Notes: a model not told the origin generated them from the letters alone. Positions 41,093 through 49,201 are shown, counted from the stretch's first letter. The stretch is DNA of 51,016 bases from Lachnospiraceae bacterium (GCA_017561085.1 JAFZDQ010000084.1:1-51016), one strand, 5' to 3'. Translations and numbers: made by a program.

Positions 41093-42406
41093 TTATTCTA
41101 CATATTCAGATTTCACATACGCTGTATGTCCTTTATATTTCACCTTCGTCCAACCACTGGAAAGTTTCTCAACGAATTCCAGTTTCTCGCCGGTATAGGC
41201 TGTTCCCAAAGATTCTGAATCGGTGTTTGCTTCGGTTCGGATTCTGACATTTTCAAGCACTTTAACGCTCTCTCCTGCCACAACATTTGATACCTCAACC
41301 TCTACGGTTTCCTCTGAAATAATCTCCAGATAATCACTCTTGATATATGCGTCACGTCCTTCAAATTTCACCTTACTCCAGCCGTTACCCTTTTGTTCAA
41401 GAACCGTAAATTCCTGGCCGATTTGAGCCTTGTCAAGCTTATCTGCAGTTTCGCTGTCACTGCTTCTGATATTTACTACATCTGTAGCCTTCGCCTTACG
41501 GATTACCTGGGTTTCTGTCTGAGGTGCATCCCCGCTCTCCGCATCCTGCGCCTCATCTGCTCCTTCTTCTGAGGAAGCTACCATAGGATTTTCTCCTGCG
41601 TCTTCTGCAGGAGTCTCTTCCTGAGGCTGCTCTGCATCAGCAAGAATTTCACCTACATCTTCATTAATTTTTTCTTTCAGATAAGCAATAAATTCACCTG
41701 TCTCTTCATCCTCGGCAAGCAATTCATTGTACTTAACTACAACCTTGTTGTTTAAGTCCACTACATCATCCTGAAGGGTTACTTCTTTGATATATGACCA
41801 CACCTCATCATCATAGGTACCGTCATTGATAAAGTAGTCTCCTGCTTCATTCTGTCCGATATAATAGGTCTGCATACCCGGCATATTCTTTTCAACATCA
41901 GAAAACTTTACTTCCGAATATACATAAGCAATATAGGTATTCTCTGTAAGTCCCGGCTTGGTATAAACGTCAAGCACCGGATAGGAATCAATATATTTGC
42001 TTAATTCTTCCACCCTTATCTTTTCTATATCATTCAGATAAGTATTTAATCCGGAAATCGTTTCGATATCTCCTGATGCCTGGGCATCATAATAGGTCTT
42101 AATTACATTGTTAATGTCCTGGTGGGCATTTTCTTCCAGCGGAACTTCCTTAGTGGTAACTTCTTCTACCGCTTCGGGTGTTTCCTGCACCTGTTCTACT
42201 GCTGTTGCAGCAGCGAGCCGGGCTTCATCTTCCAACGTGCTTTTCTTGTTGGCATTTACTGCCAGCAGCACGGTGATGAGTACGCAAACAACAAGAACAA
42301 GGGGCATGATAATCTTTGAGTGATCCAGAATCCATTCTCTAACAGCCAGGAACGTTTTTGTAAGCATCTGCTTCGCGTTCTTTTCGTTTTGATTCATTTG
42401 ATTCAT
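41093..42406 (-). CDS. Membrane-anchored protein with two bacterial SH3 (SH3b) domains
   Basis: 437 residues. A basic N-terminus and one helix at about residues 34-51 (IIMPLVLVVCVLITVLLAV) give an N-in, C-out anchor. A globular region (about 95-240, start DINNVIKTYYDAQASGDIET) resembles SnoaL/NTF2-like stretches, followed by an acidic low-complexity linker (about 250-300) and two SH3b domains: about 305-365 (VVNIRSSDSETADKL, GNGWSKVKFEGRDAYIKSDYLE) and 372-437 (VRIRTEANTDSESLG, GWTKVKYKGHTAYVKSEYVE). SH3b domains often bind peptidoglycan. No catalytic motif. A sensor or scaffold at the cell wall is a guess. Confidence 0.85.
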   Translation of the reverse strand: MNQMNQNEKNAKQMLTKTFLAVREWILDHSKIIMPLVLVVCVLITVLLAVNANKKSTLEDEARLAAATAVEQVQETPEAVEEVTTKEVPLEENAHQDINNVIKTYYDAQASGDIETISGLNTYLNDIEKIRVEELSKYIDSYPVLDVYTKPGLTENTYIAYVYSEVKFSDVEKNMPGMQTYYIGQNEAGDYFINDGTYDDEVWSYIKEVTLQDDVVDLNNKVVVKYNELLAEDEETGEFIAYLKEKINEDVGEILADAEQPQEETPAEDAGENPMVASSEEGADEAQDAESGDAPQTETQVIRKAKATDVVNIRSSDSETADKLDKAQIGQEFTVLEQKGNGWSKVKFEGRDAYIKSDYLEIISEETVEVEVSNVVAGESVKVLENVRIRTEANTDSESLGTAYTGEKLEFVEKLSSGWTKVKYKGHTAYVKSEYVE

Positions 42407-42427
42407 AGCTTACCTTTCTTTTTGTTT

Positions 42428-42551
42428 TATTCAAGGTGATGTTAGTGCACCCGACAGGAATCGAACCTGCATTAAAGGCGTCGGAGGCCTTCGTTCTATC
42501 CGTTAGACTACGGGTGCAAATTATTACGATTTTGTTACATCACCTTGAATA
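42428..42551. repeat. Perfect 15-bp inverted repeat flanking the tRNA-Arg gene
   Basis: TATTCAAGGTGATGT at 42428-42442 and its exact reverse complement ACATCACCTTGAATA at 42537-42551 bracket the tRNA. The distal arm overlaps the -10 box by one base, so only the proximal eight or so bases of that arm should be in the transcript. Confidence 0.8.
42446..42517 (-). tRNA. tRNA-Arg (anticodon CCG)
   Basis: Full cloverleaf can be drawn: acceptor GCACCCG / CGGGTGC, anticodon stem AAGGC / GCCTT with loop CTCCGAC (anticodon CCG, reads CGG), T arm CAGG-TTCGATT-CCTG. 72 bases with discriminator A; the CCA end is not encoded. Confidence 0.95.
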
Positions 42552-42579
42552 TCATACCATATGACGCACCGAATGTCTA
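42551..42579 (-). promoter_or_regulatory. Promoter of tRNA-Arg
   Basis: Minus-strand TAGACA (42574-42579), 17-base spacer, TATGAT (42551-42556): five of six consensus bases in each box. Initiation would fall about 27 bases before the mature tRNA. Confidence 0.7.
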
Positions 42580-42618
42580 GTAAAAGGGGTATAAAAACTG
42601 TGAAACCTTTGTGTCTGC

Positions 42619-43554
42619 CTAACAGATTCTGGATAAGTGGTCCCTTACTTTATCATAAAAATATACCGCATCAGACAGCACTTCCATCTCATCCACCTGG
42701 GTCCTGTTTATCTCACATACCATCTGATACAGCTCCTCCTTGGGTGTACGGTCCGAGTCTGTCAGTAAAATCAATTCATGCACTGAACTTGGCAAAATCG
42801 TCAGGTTACTTTTTAATTTTTCTGCCAGTTTCGGTAACAGCCCGGGATAAAAAAGGCAGGCAGCACCATGCACATTTTTCTTGTTAGTAAGGACATACAT
42901 AGGAATCTGTCCCGGCCGAACGGAAAGCTCCTCTTGCGCCGGTGTTTTCTCCCTGCCGCCAACTTCCCCGGCCAGTTTATCCACCATTTCTTCAATGTTC
43001 ATTAATTTGGCAGGCAACAAAAGAGGCGTACTAATCATGGCATTTTGATAAAGATATTCCGTGGTAATCTTCCATGCCCTGATATGGGAGTTACGTATCA
43101 AAACCGATGCGCTGCCGAAAAAAGGACTTTCCGTCACCACATAATAAAAGACCATCGCCAGATTCATGAATATTTTGTAGGGCACATCGGTAAGCAGTTC
43201 CCTGTTTTTTTCAAAATCAATTAACTTAAAGGCTATTTTCCGCTTGGCCGTTTCATAATTGATAAATTCCGACATATCAACCTGATTCCCTATGTCGTTA
43301 CTCCTAAACACTTCGCAAATCCTGTCCGCGATTTGATTTAATGCCATTCCCTCCTGATAGAATCCGAAAAAATCATTCATGTAAATGGTGGGGGACAAAT
43401 TGCTGTCTTTTTCCTTAATAATCACCCCTGTCAGTTCTACCCCGTTATTCTTTTTGACTTTGGTGGATGAGACATGATAGGCCTCCCCCATCCTTTTTTG
43501 CAATTTTAAGATAATTTCCTCTGTAAATAAAGATAAGTTCATAGATGTGTTCAT
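42619..43554 (-). CDS. DUF5688-like protein of unknown function
   Basis: 311 residues, soluble. The overall pattern (FTEEIILKLQKRMGEAYHVSST, KNNGVELTGVII, PTIYMNDFFGFYQEGMALNQI, PYKIFMNLAMVFYYVV, NSHIRAWKITTEYLYQNA, and C-terminal PGLLPKLAEKL, SVHELILLTDSD) is one I associate with DUF5688, common in Lachnospiraceae and of unknown role; the label is from memory. The ATG follows GAGAGGTATTT. It lies between a repeat-rich gap and the tRNA gene, with no operon partner. Confidence 0.8.
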   Translation of the reverse strand: MNTSMNLSLFTEEIILKLQKRMGEAYHVSSTKVKKNNGVELTGVIIKEKDSNLSPTIYMNDFFGFYQEGMALNQIADRICEVFRSNDIGNQVDMSEFINYETAKRKIAFKLIDFEKNRELLTDVPYKIFMNLAMVFYYVVTESPFFGSASVLIRNSHIRAWKITTEYLYQNAMISTPLLLPAKLMNIEEMVDKLAGEVGGREKTPAQEELSVRPGQIPMYVLTNKKNVHGAACLFYPGLLPKLAEKLKSNLTILPSSVHELILLTDSDRTPKEELYQMVCEINRTQVDEMEVLSDAVYFYDKVRDHLSRIC

Positions 43555-43603
43555 AAATACCTCTCTCAGAAATGTGTTTATAGAAATAAGATTGTAGTGC
43601 GTG

Positions 43604-43649
43604 CTGCCGCGAGCTGCTTTTTATGAGAATTCTGCCCGGCAGAATTCTC
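43604..43649. repeat. Partial repeat unit and perfect 12-bp palindrome
   Basis: CTGCCGCGAGCTGC (43604-43617) copies the right end of the 50-base interspersed unit. A 25-base near-perfect palindrome follows (43625-43649, arms GAGAATTCTGCC / GGCAGAATTCTC around one C). The complete unit at 43652 comes right after it, as the palindrome at 44483 comes before unit 3. Confidence 0.7.
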
Positions 43650-43651
43650 TG

Positions 43652-43701
43652 CGCGTAAGCGGTGCCGTTTACGGCTAATTTCCTTACCGCGAGCTGCGCA
43701 T
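43652..43701. repeat. Interspersed structured repeat, copy 1
   Basis: About 50 bases: CGCGTAAGCGGT, internal hairpin GCCG-TTTA-CGGC, TAATTTCCTTA, then CCGCGAGCTGCGCAT. GCGGT pairs with ACCGC and the outer GCGC arms can pair, giving a multi-stem fold. Shares consensus CGCGYRAGCGGT...GAGCTGCGCAT with copies 2 and 3. Confidence 0.75.
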
Positions 43702-43734
43702 AAAAAAAGACAATGAAATAAATTCATTGTCTTT
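43702..43734 (-). terminator. Terminator of efp
   Basis: Perfect 12-bp stem AAAGACAATGAA / TTCATTGTCTTT with a 5-base loop and a T-run on the minus strand, 23 bases past the efp stop. Confidence 0.88.
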
Positions 43735-43756
43735 CAGGCTATTAGATGTGAACCAA

Positions 43757-44314
43757 TTAAACTCTGGATAAATATTCTCCGGTTCTGGTATCGATTTTAA
43801 TCTTGTCGTTCATTTCAACGAATAAAGGTACATAAACAACAGCGCCGGTTTCAACAGTTGCGGGCTTGGTAGCACCTGTAGCTGTATCTCCCTTAAAGCC
43901 GGGTTCTGTATCAATGATTTCAAGTTCTACGAACAACGGAGGTTCAATTGCGAATACGCCACCGTTATGAGAACATACTTTAACCATTTCGTTTTCTTTA
44001 ACGAACTTGAGAGCATCACCTACTGATTCAGCATTTAATGCAATCTGATCATATGTTTCAACATCCATAAAGTTATACAGTTCTCCGTCTGAATATAAGT
44101 ACTGCATATCTTTTCTATCAATTCGTGCCTGTGGACATTTTTCAGTAGGTCTGAAAGTCTTTTCCACTACGCCGCCGCTCTTGATGTTTTTCAGTTTCGT
44201 TCTTACAAACGCAGCTCCTTTACCGGGTTTTACGTGCTGGAACTCAATAATCTGGTAAACGTTATTATCTAACTCAATAGTAATACCATTTCTGAAATCA
44301 CCTGCAGAAATCAT
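43757..44314 (-). CDS. efp: Translation elongation factor P
   Basis: Binds the ribosome near the P site and relieves stalling at polyproline. 185 residues: N-terminal KOW-like domain with the loop [15 protein letters not shown] (lysine at the tip, about residue 32), a central OB domain and a C-terminal OB domain ending [10 protein letters not shown]. The Lys tip leaves open which modification is used. It has its own promoter and terminator, so it is read alone, although it follows aroQ in the same direction. The ATG is preceded by AGGAGGAATATTTTT. Confidence 0.97.
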   Translation of the reverse strand: MISAGDFRNGITIELDNNVYQIIEFQHVKPGKGAAFVRTKLKNIKSGGVVEKTFRPTEKCPQARIDRKDMQYLYSDGELYNFMDVETYDQIALNAESVGDALKFVKENEMVKVCSHNGGVFAIEPPLFVELEIIDTEPGFKGDTATGATKPATVETGAVVYVPLFVEMNDKIKIDTRTGEYLSRV

Positions 44315-44356
44315 AAAAATATTCCTCCTAAATTTTTCACGTTATAATTCTTTTAC

Positions 44357-44385
44357 AGTGTAATATAAATACCGATATTTTTCAA
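44357..44385 (-). promoter_or_regulatory. Promoter of efp
   Basis: Minus-strand TTGAAA (44380-44385), 17-base spacer, TACACT (44357-44362), about 43 bases before the ATG. Confidence 0.65.
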
Positions 44386-44413
44386 CCATTTTTTTCATCT
44401 TTATGTTTTTAAA

Positions 44414-44463
44414 CGCGCAAGCGGTGCCGTCTTCGGCTGATTTCCTTTCTGCCAGCTGCGCAT
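44414..44463. repeat. Interspersed structured repeat, copy 2
   Basis: CGCGCAAGCGGT, internal hairpin GCCG-TCTT-CGGC, TGATTTCCTT, then CTGCCAGCTGCGCAT. The right part has lost bases against copies 1 and 3. It lies between efp and aroQ. Confidence 0.72.
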
Positions 44464-44482
44464 AAAAATGTTACTCCAATAT

Positions 44483-44557
44483 AAGAGTCCGCTTGCGGAC
44501 TCTTCGCGCGCGAGCGGTATTGCGCAGCAATTAATTTCCCTGCCGCGAGCTGCGCAT
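44483..44557. repeat. Palindrome plus interspersed structured repeat, copy 3
   Basis: A perfect 10-bp hairpin AAGAGTCCGC-TT-GCGGACTCTT (44483-44504) precedes the unit at 44507-44557: CGCGCGAGCGGT, internal hairpin ATTGC-GCA-GCAAT, TAATTTCCCTG, CCGCGAGCTGCGCAT. The internal hairpin sequence differs completely from copies 1 and 2, yet still pairs. It ends 10 bases from the aroQ stop and may also end the aro transcript. Confidence 0.75.
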
Positions 44558-44566
44558 CGGATATTC

Positions 44567-44995
44567 TTACATCGTAAGAATATAATCCACTGCTTCCAGG
44601 TATCCCTCAAGACCGTGTCCGTAAATCTGTTTGTCACAAGCCGGCGCTGTTACGGAAATCTTGCGGAACTCTTCTCTCTTCGTAATGTCAGAGATATGTA
44701 CCTCCACCTTGGGCATCGTCACACTGGCCAGGGCATCATGGATGGCATAGCTGTAATGGGTATACGCTCCGGGATTGATGATAATCCCTTCCGTTCCGTC
44801 AAAATACGCGTCCTGGATCCGGTCAATGATTGCCCCTTCATGATTACTCTGGAATACTTCGATTCTGCAGCCGCAGGACTTCCCCTTTTCGGCAATCATA
44901 TTCAGTAAATAATCATAGTCCCTGTTTCCGTAAACTTCCTTTTCCCGAATCCCCAAAAAATTCAAGTTGGGACCGTTAATAATTAAGATATTCAT
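44567..44995 (-). CDS. aroQ: Type II 3-dehydroquinate dehydratase
   Basis: Third step of the shikimate pathway: 3-dehydroquinate to 3-dehydroshikimate, in the cytosol as a dodecamer. 142 residues. Seen: INGPNLNFLGIREKEVYG (with the catalytic tyrosine at its end), FQSNHEGAIIDRIQ, IINPGAYTHYSYAI and EVHISDITKREEFRK (loop and catalytic His region). The start codon overlaps the aroK stop by four bases (ATGA), so the two are coupled. Confidence 0.97.
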   Translation of the reverse strand: MNILIINGPNLNFLGIREKEVYGNRDYDYLLNMIAEKGKSCGCRIEVFQSNHEGAIIDRIQDAYFDGTEGIIINPGAYTHYSYAIHDALASVTMPKVEVHISDITKREEFRKISVTAPACDKQIYGHGLEGYLEAVDYILTM

Positions 44996-45510
44996 ACTCC
45001 CATCTCCTTTTCTGCAATTTCTTCCAGAATTTCCTCGAAACTCTTGCCGTCCACATCAATAATCACATCCGCACAGGCCTCGTAAAGCGGTGTTCTTTGA
45101 GCTAACAGGCTCTCTATTTTGGCCATGGGATTCTCTCCCGCAAGAAGAGGTCTGGAGGTATCATTCTTCAGCCTTTCATACACCGTTTCCGGTGTTACCC
45201 GCAGGTAATATACCTTTCCCAGCTTCTTAAGCAGCTCGCAATTTCCTTCCTGTACGGGCAATCCGCCGCCGGTAGAAATGATTTTGTTATTTTCCCTTTC
45301 AATGAACCCGCGAATGCAGTCCTTTTCCATTTGTCTGAAAGCCGCTTCTCCCTCAGAAGCAAAAATATCAGATATGGCCTTCTTTTGTTTCTGCTCAATC
45401 CATTTATCCGTATCTAAAAATGCCCTTCGCAGTTTATAGGATAACCGGATGCCCACACTGGTCTTTCCGCATCCCATGAACCCGATTAAGATAATATTGT
45501 TCTTTTTCAT
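44992..45510 (-). CDS. aroK: Shikimate kinase
   Basis: Phosphorylates shikimate with ATP. 172 residues from ATG 45510: Walker A GFMGCGKTSVG (about 10-20), shikimate-binding DTDKWIEQ, STGGGLPV (about 78-85) and the lid region RPLLAG. A frame runs 25 codons further up with no ribosome site; the chosen ATG overlaps the aroE stop (ATGA) and has AAGGAAAAGG upstream. Middle gene of aroE-aroK-aroQ. Confidence 0.95.
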   Translation of the reverse strand: MKKNNIILIGFMGCGKTSVGIRLSYKLRRAFLDTDKWIEQKQKKAISDIFASEGEAAFRQMEKDCIRGFIERENNKIISTGGGLPVQEGNCELLKKLGKVYYLRVTPETVYERLKNDTSRPLLAGENPMAKIESLLAQRTPLYEACADVIIDVDGKSFEEILEEIAEKEMGV

Positions 45511-46373
45511 GAAACCGAAACCTTTTCCTTCAGTAAATCTAAAATCTCCGATGCCGCTTCTTCGCTGACCGCCACACCGTTCCATAATTCATAGGCGATA
45601 ATTCCCTGATAAAGCAGCATCTTAAGACCGTTATAGGCTGCACCGCCGGCCTTTTTCACCAACTTCATGAAGCGGGTCTCTTCCGGTCTGTAAATCAAAT
45701 CATATCCTGTATGAATCATTTCATAAAACGCTTCATCCTCTATCACCGCCGCATCCGCATTGGGATAAAGCCCCACACTGGTACATTGAATGGCAAGATA
45801 CCGCCATTTGGGAAGTTCCCGGAACCGGTTCAGTTCCATAGCACAAACCTTATCCCCATACAGCGCATTTACTTCTGCCGCCACCTCATTTGCCTTTTCA
45901 ATTGAGCGGTTCAAAAGAAAGATTTCCTTTGCTCCCTTAGAGGCGCACAAAAACGCCACTGCACGGGCTGCGCCGCCTGCTCCCAAAATAATCACACTTT
46001 CGCCGTCGATTTTGACACCGTCACTTTGCATTGCCCGAAACAGCCCCGGCATATCCGTATTAAAGCCGGCATATCCTTCTTCACTTCTTACCAGTGTATT
46101 TACCGCACCGATTTCATCGGCAAGCTTATCTATCTCTGTAAGATACGGCATTACCGCGCTTTTGTACGGGACTGTCACATTCAAGCCTAAAATATTCAGT
46201 CCGAAGGCCCCCGCCACAGCATCCTCAAGATGCTTTTCTTCTACAGGAAAAGGCAGATAAACCAGATTGTTCCCCATTTTCTCTGCCAGTGTATTATGTA
46301 TCAAGGGGGAAAGGGTATGTTCTACCGGATTCCCTATGAGACCGCATAGCCTCGTTTTACCGTTAATCTCCAT
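45507..46373 (-). CDS. aroE: Shikimate dehydrogenase
   Basis: Reduces 3-dehydroshikimate to shikimate with NADPH. 288 residues: LIGNPVEHTLSPLIHN (substrate Ser/Thr), NVTVPYKSAVMPYL with the catalytic lysine, NTDMPGLFRAM with the catalytic Asp, and the Rossmann loop ILGAGGAARAV with NRS in the following strand (NADP-binding NRT-type). First gene of the aroE-aroK-aroQ operon; the last base pair triplet overlaps aroK. Confidence 0.96.
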   Translation of the reverse strand: MEINGKTRLCGLIGNPVEHTLSPLIHNTLAEKMGNNLVYLPFPVEEKHLEDAVAGAFGLNILGLNVTVPYKSAVMPYLTEIDKLADEIGAVNTLVRSEEGYAGFNTDMPGLFRAMQSDGVKIDGESVIILGAGGAARAVAFLCASKGAKEIFLLNRSIEKANEVAAEVNALYGDKVCAMELNRFRELPKWRYLAIQCTSVGLYPNADAAVIEDEAFYEMIHTGYDLIYRPEETRFMKLVKKAGGAAYNGLKMLLYQGIIAYELWNGVAVSEEAASEILDLLKEKVSVS

Positions 46374-46446
46374 CGTTTAACCTTTCTGTCGGAATCTGCT
46401 CCCGACGCTTATCAAAAAGTATTGCCCAAAAGAATTGCCAAAGAAT

Positions 46447-46968
46447 TTATTGTAAAAAGACTTTTCCTTCTTTCTTACATGCCCTTTTGTAGGAAGCAAG
46501 CACAATCTTCTCCAGATAACGCTTTAAAATAATCTGAATTTCTTCCTTCTTGTCAATGGGCTGTACCAATACGGAAAAAATACCGCAACGCTTAGCGCCC
46601 CAAACATCCGTAAAAAGCTGGTCTCCCACAAACAAGGTATTCTCTCTTACTGTGCCCATCCGTTCCATGGCCTTTTGGTAACCGGCCTTCCCCGGCTTAC
46701 CTGCCTTGAAAATATAAGGAATCCCTACCGCGTCATGAAACATTTTGACACGGGGCTCCTTGTTATTGGAAAGCAGCATCATGGAAAATCCCATATTTCT
46801 CAACTTCTCTGCCAGTTCCACGCAACGTGCATCTGCAGGGTCCCCATGGGTTGTAAGGGTATTATCAATATCAAAAATAATGCCTCTGTATCCGGCATCA
46901 TAATAGGCCTGAAAATCGATTTCATAAGTAGAACGCATGTAAATATCCGGATAAAAACATTTCAGCAT
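46447..46968 (-). CDS. YqeG-family HAD-IIIA phosphatase
   Basis: 173 residues, matches the YqeG family (class III HAD phosphatases): FDIDNTLTTHG (nucleophile Asp), MLLSNNKEPR (second motif) and FVGDQLFTDVWGAKRCG (acidic motif), with the lysine in AGKPGKAGY. In other Firmicutes it usually sits upstream of aroE or yqeH; here aroE follows 73 bases downstream. The physiological substrate is unclear. The frame extends 31 codons upstream, but ATG at 46968 has AAGGAGAGAAGTGCC and matches the family start (MLKCFYPDIY). Confidence 0.92.
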   Translation of the reverse strand: MLKCFYPDIYMRSTYEIDFQAYYDAGYRGIIFDIDNTLTTHGDPADARCVELAEKLRNMGFSMMLLSNNKEPRVKMFHDAVGIPYIFKAGKPGKAGYQKAMERMGTVRENTLFVGDQLFTDVWGAKRCGIFSVLVQPIDKKEEIQIILKRYLEKIVLASYKRACKKEGKVFLQ

Positions 46969-47022
46969 GGCACTTCTCTCCTTTAAATCCTTCCGTATTT
47001 TTTCACATATCATATCATAACA

Positions 47023-47050
47023 AAACACCCTGCATACTTGCAAGGTGTTT
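47023..47050 (-). terminator. Probable terminator of the 138-residue unknown gene
   Basis: AAACACCTTGCA / TGCAGGGTGTTT on the minus strand with AGTA loop and one GU pair, then TTTTGTT. 28 bases past the gene stop; short T-run makes it moderate. Confidence 0.55.
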
Positions 47051-47077
47051 CTTTCTGTCACTTTTCAGTTCTCATAA

Positions 47078-47494
47078 CTATTTTAATATTACGGTTCCGT
47101 CTGCAGAACTCATAAAACTCTGGGAACTGCCAACAAAGTACTGGTATTCCTGCAATACGGAATCCTTCTTCATATCGGAAATAGCCTGCTGCATATCAAG
47201 CGTCGCAAGTCCGCTGCGGCTTCCGATGTAATCATATGTATCTTCTTTATGAAATGTAAGGGAGATATTCTCAAGGTCCGCATTTTTGCTACGCAAATCC
47301 GGCTCTGCAAGAATCTCTTCCGGTTCTGATACTGCCAACGCAGATGCAGCAATATCCGCTTCTGCACTCTGCTGTGCGCTCTGTAATGCTTCCTGTTCAC
47401 CTGTCTTTACTTCCTCCGGAGTGACCCTGGGAATATCATAAGACTTGTAATAGGATTGCATTTGCTGAAAGCCGGTCCATACCTGAACGCCCAT
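47078..47494 (-). CDS. Unknown 138-residue protein
   Basis: I do not recognise a named family. No signal peptide or membrane segment. It begins MGVQVWTGFQQMQSYYKSYD, has an Ala/Glu/Gln-rich helical middle (about 30-60) and a more conserved-looking C-terminal part (about 75-138) with LENISLTFHKEDTYDYIGS, LATLDMQQAISDMKKDSVL and QEYQYFVGSSQSF. The ATG has AGGAGTGGGGTT. Alone between a terminator-like hairpin upstream and the yqeG gene. The short polar start is similar in style to those of the LytTR-linked operon, but no homology was seen. Confidence 0.68.
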   Translation of the reverse strand: MGVQVWTGFQQMQSYYKSYDIPRVTPEEVKTGEQEALQSAQQSAEADIAASALAVSEPEEILAEPDLRSKNADLENISLTFHKEDTYDYIGSRSGLATLDMQQAISDMKKDSVLQEYQYFVGSSQSFMSSADGTVILK

Positions 47495-47522
47495 AACCCC
47501 ACTCCTTTCAGAAAATAATAAA

Positions 47523-47584
47523 AAAGAACATTACCCCTCTAGATATATTATCGTAAAAAAATACATATTTTTACATAGTTCTTT
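47523..47584 (-). terminator. Probable terminator of the peptide transporter operon
   Basis: Outer arms AAAGAAC / GTTCTTT (47523-47529, 47578-47584) enclose GTAAAAA / TTTTTAC; on the minus strand the outer stem is followed by TTTATTATTTT. Plausible but imperfect. The same gap must carry the promoter of the next gene. Confidence 0.45.
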
Positions 47585-47620
47585 CTTCCTAATTTTGAAT
47601 GAAATGATGCCGGATTATCC

Positions 47621-48367
47621 CTACACTTCGCCAATTCCTGCCGCTTTTAACAATTCTCCGGTATAAGGATGTTTGTGATTAAAATACACCTCATCAACAG
47701 GTCCCATTTCCACCAGACGTCCGTCCTTCATAATCATCACCCTGTCACAGGTATGGTATACCACACGAAGGTCGTGGGAAATAAATAAAATGGAAAGTCC
47801 CATCTCTTCATGAATTTTCTCGAACAGCTCCAGAATCTGGGCTTGTATGGTCACATCAAGGGCCGATACCGGTTCATCGGTAATCAGCAGCGAAGGTTCC
47901 AGCATCAGTGCACTGGCAATACAGACTCTCTGCCTTTGTCCTCCGGATAACTGGCTGGGATACCGGTCAATAAACTTTTCATCAAGCCCCACCATCTTCA
48001 GCATGGCAAGAACCTTCTCCTGTCTTTCTTCCGGTGTATAGCCGCCCTTTAACCTAAGGGGTTCCTCTAAAATCCAGCCCAATTTCTTGGAGGGATTCAA
48101 AGAACCGTAAGGGTCCTGGAAAACCATCTGGAAGTTGGAATCCAGTCGGTTGATGGTTCCTTCATAAGGAATCATATTTAAAATTGCGCGGGCAAGGGTA
48201 CTTTTCCCACTGCCGCTTTCTCCCACAAGGCCCAGGATTTCTCCCTTTTCCATGGTAAAAGAAACATCCTTTAATACCTGGGTTTTCGTTTTCTTTTCAA
48301 ACGGTGTCTTTCTGCTGTTTTCATAAGAAACATACAGATTTGAAACCTCTAATATATTCGTAAGCAT
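47621..48367 (-). CDS. Oligopeptide-type ABC importer, ATP-binding subunit F
   Basis: Second ATPase of a peptide/nickel-family importer. About 248 residues: GLVGESGSGKSTLARAI (Walker A), PSQLSGGQRQRVCIASAL (signature), LLITDEPVSALDV (Walker B) and LFISHDLRVV (switch). Like OppF/DppF, but shorter than most, with only a short C-terminal tail (YTGELLKAAGIGEV). ATG at 48373 is too close to AAGGA; ATG at 48367 has nine bases and is preferred. It follows the D subunit directly. Peptide versus metal specificity not decided by sequence. Confidence 0.92.
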   Translation of the reverse strand: MLTNILEVSNLYVSYENSRKTPFEKKTKTQVLKDVSFTMEKGEILGLVGESGSGKSTLARAILNMIPYEGTINRLDSNFQMVFQDPYGSLNPSKKLGWILEEPLRLKGGYTPEERQEKVLAMLKMVGLDEKFIDRYPSQLSGGQRQRVCIASALMLEPSLLITDEPVSALDVTIQAQILELFEKIHEEMGLSILFISHDLRVVYHTCDRVMIMKDGRLVEMGPVDEVYFNHKHPYTGELLKAAGIGEV

Positions 48368-48373
48368 ATGCAT

Positions 48374-49195
48374 TTATCCTTTTTTACGGAATTTGGCTCC
48401 CGGCTCTACCTTAGGTATCGCCGAAATTAATTTCTTTGTATACTCTTCCTTTGGATGATTAAAAATCTGTTCCGTTGGTCCGCTTTCCACAATATATCCG
48501 CCCTTCATAACCAGCACTCTCTGACAAATCTGACGAATCAGACTAAGGTCATGGGAGATAAACAAAATAGAGGTTTTCTTCTCTTTGTTCAGCCGCTTAA
48601 GAAGGTCAACAATCTGTGCCTGTATGGTCACATCAAGGGCCGTGGTAGGCTCATCCGCAATCAGAATCTTGGGAGCACAAATCATGGCCGCCGCAATCAT
48701 CACTCTCTGGCGCATACCACCGGATAACTCGTGGGGATACTGGTTATAAACCTTTTCGGGATTATCCAGTTCCACATCCTCTAACATGGCTATGGCCTTT
48801 GCATAGCGCTCTTCTTTCGTTAAATTTGTGTGGATTCTGAGGGATTCCTCTACCTGCCAGCCCACCTTCATAACCGGATTTAAGCTGGTCATGGGCTCCT
48901 GAAAAATCACACTGATGTCATTGCCCTGTATCTTACGCAGCTCGCTTCGTTCGCAGGTTAAAAGGTCTTTGCCTTCAAAGAGAATCTCTCCTCTTTTTTT
49001 CATATCCTTACGGCTTAAAAGGCCTGCTATGGCAAGGGCACTCATACTTTTACCTGAACCGGACTCACCTACAAGCCCCACAATTTCGCCTTCGTCCAAG
49101 ATAAGGTCAAAATCAAACACTACCGTTTCCGGTATCAGATGATCATGAAATTCTATATTCAAATCCGTTACTTCTAAAAGATGTTTTTCTTCCAT
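48374..49195 (-). CDS. Oligopeptide-type ABC importer, ATP-binding subunit D
   Basis: First ATPase of the importer, 273 residues: GLVGESGSGKSMSALAI (Walker A), PHELSGGMRQRVMIAAAM (signature), ILIADEPTTALDVTIQAQ (Walker B) and LFISHDLSLI (switch); IFQEPMTSLNPVMKV is the usual Q-loop of OppD/DppD. The cysteine cluster found at the end of many family members is absent. Six bases after the C-subunit stop and immediately before the F subunit. Confidence 0.94.
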   Translation of the reverse strand: MEEKHLLEVTDLNIEFHDHLIPETVVFDFDLILDEGEIVGLVGESGSGKSMSALAIAGLLSRKDMKKRGEILFEGKDLLTCERSELRKIQGNDISVIFQEPMTSLNPVMKVGWQVEESLRIHTNLTKEERYAKAIAMLEDVELDNPEKVYNQYPHELSGGMRQRVMIAAAMICAPKILIADEPTTALDVTIQAQIVDLLKRLNKEKKTSILFISHDLSLIRQICQRVLVMKGGYIVESGPTEQIFNHPKEEYTKKLISAIPKVEPGAKFRKKG

Positions 49196-49201
49196 TTACC
49201 T

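Noticed and set aside
42428-42442. Left arm of the tRNA-flanking repeat as a tRNA terminator
   Set aside because: No T-run follows on the minus strand and the partner arm lies beyond the tRNA, not next to it.
42619-43554. Possible transposase or mobile element tied to the inverted repeat around the tRNA
   Set aside because: The protein has no DDE or HUH motif and no terminal repeats; it fits a DUF5688-like protein better.
43604-44557. CRISPR array
   Set aside because: Copies are few, spaced unevenly (about 800 and 90 bases), and have internal structure instead of constant repeats with unique spacers.
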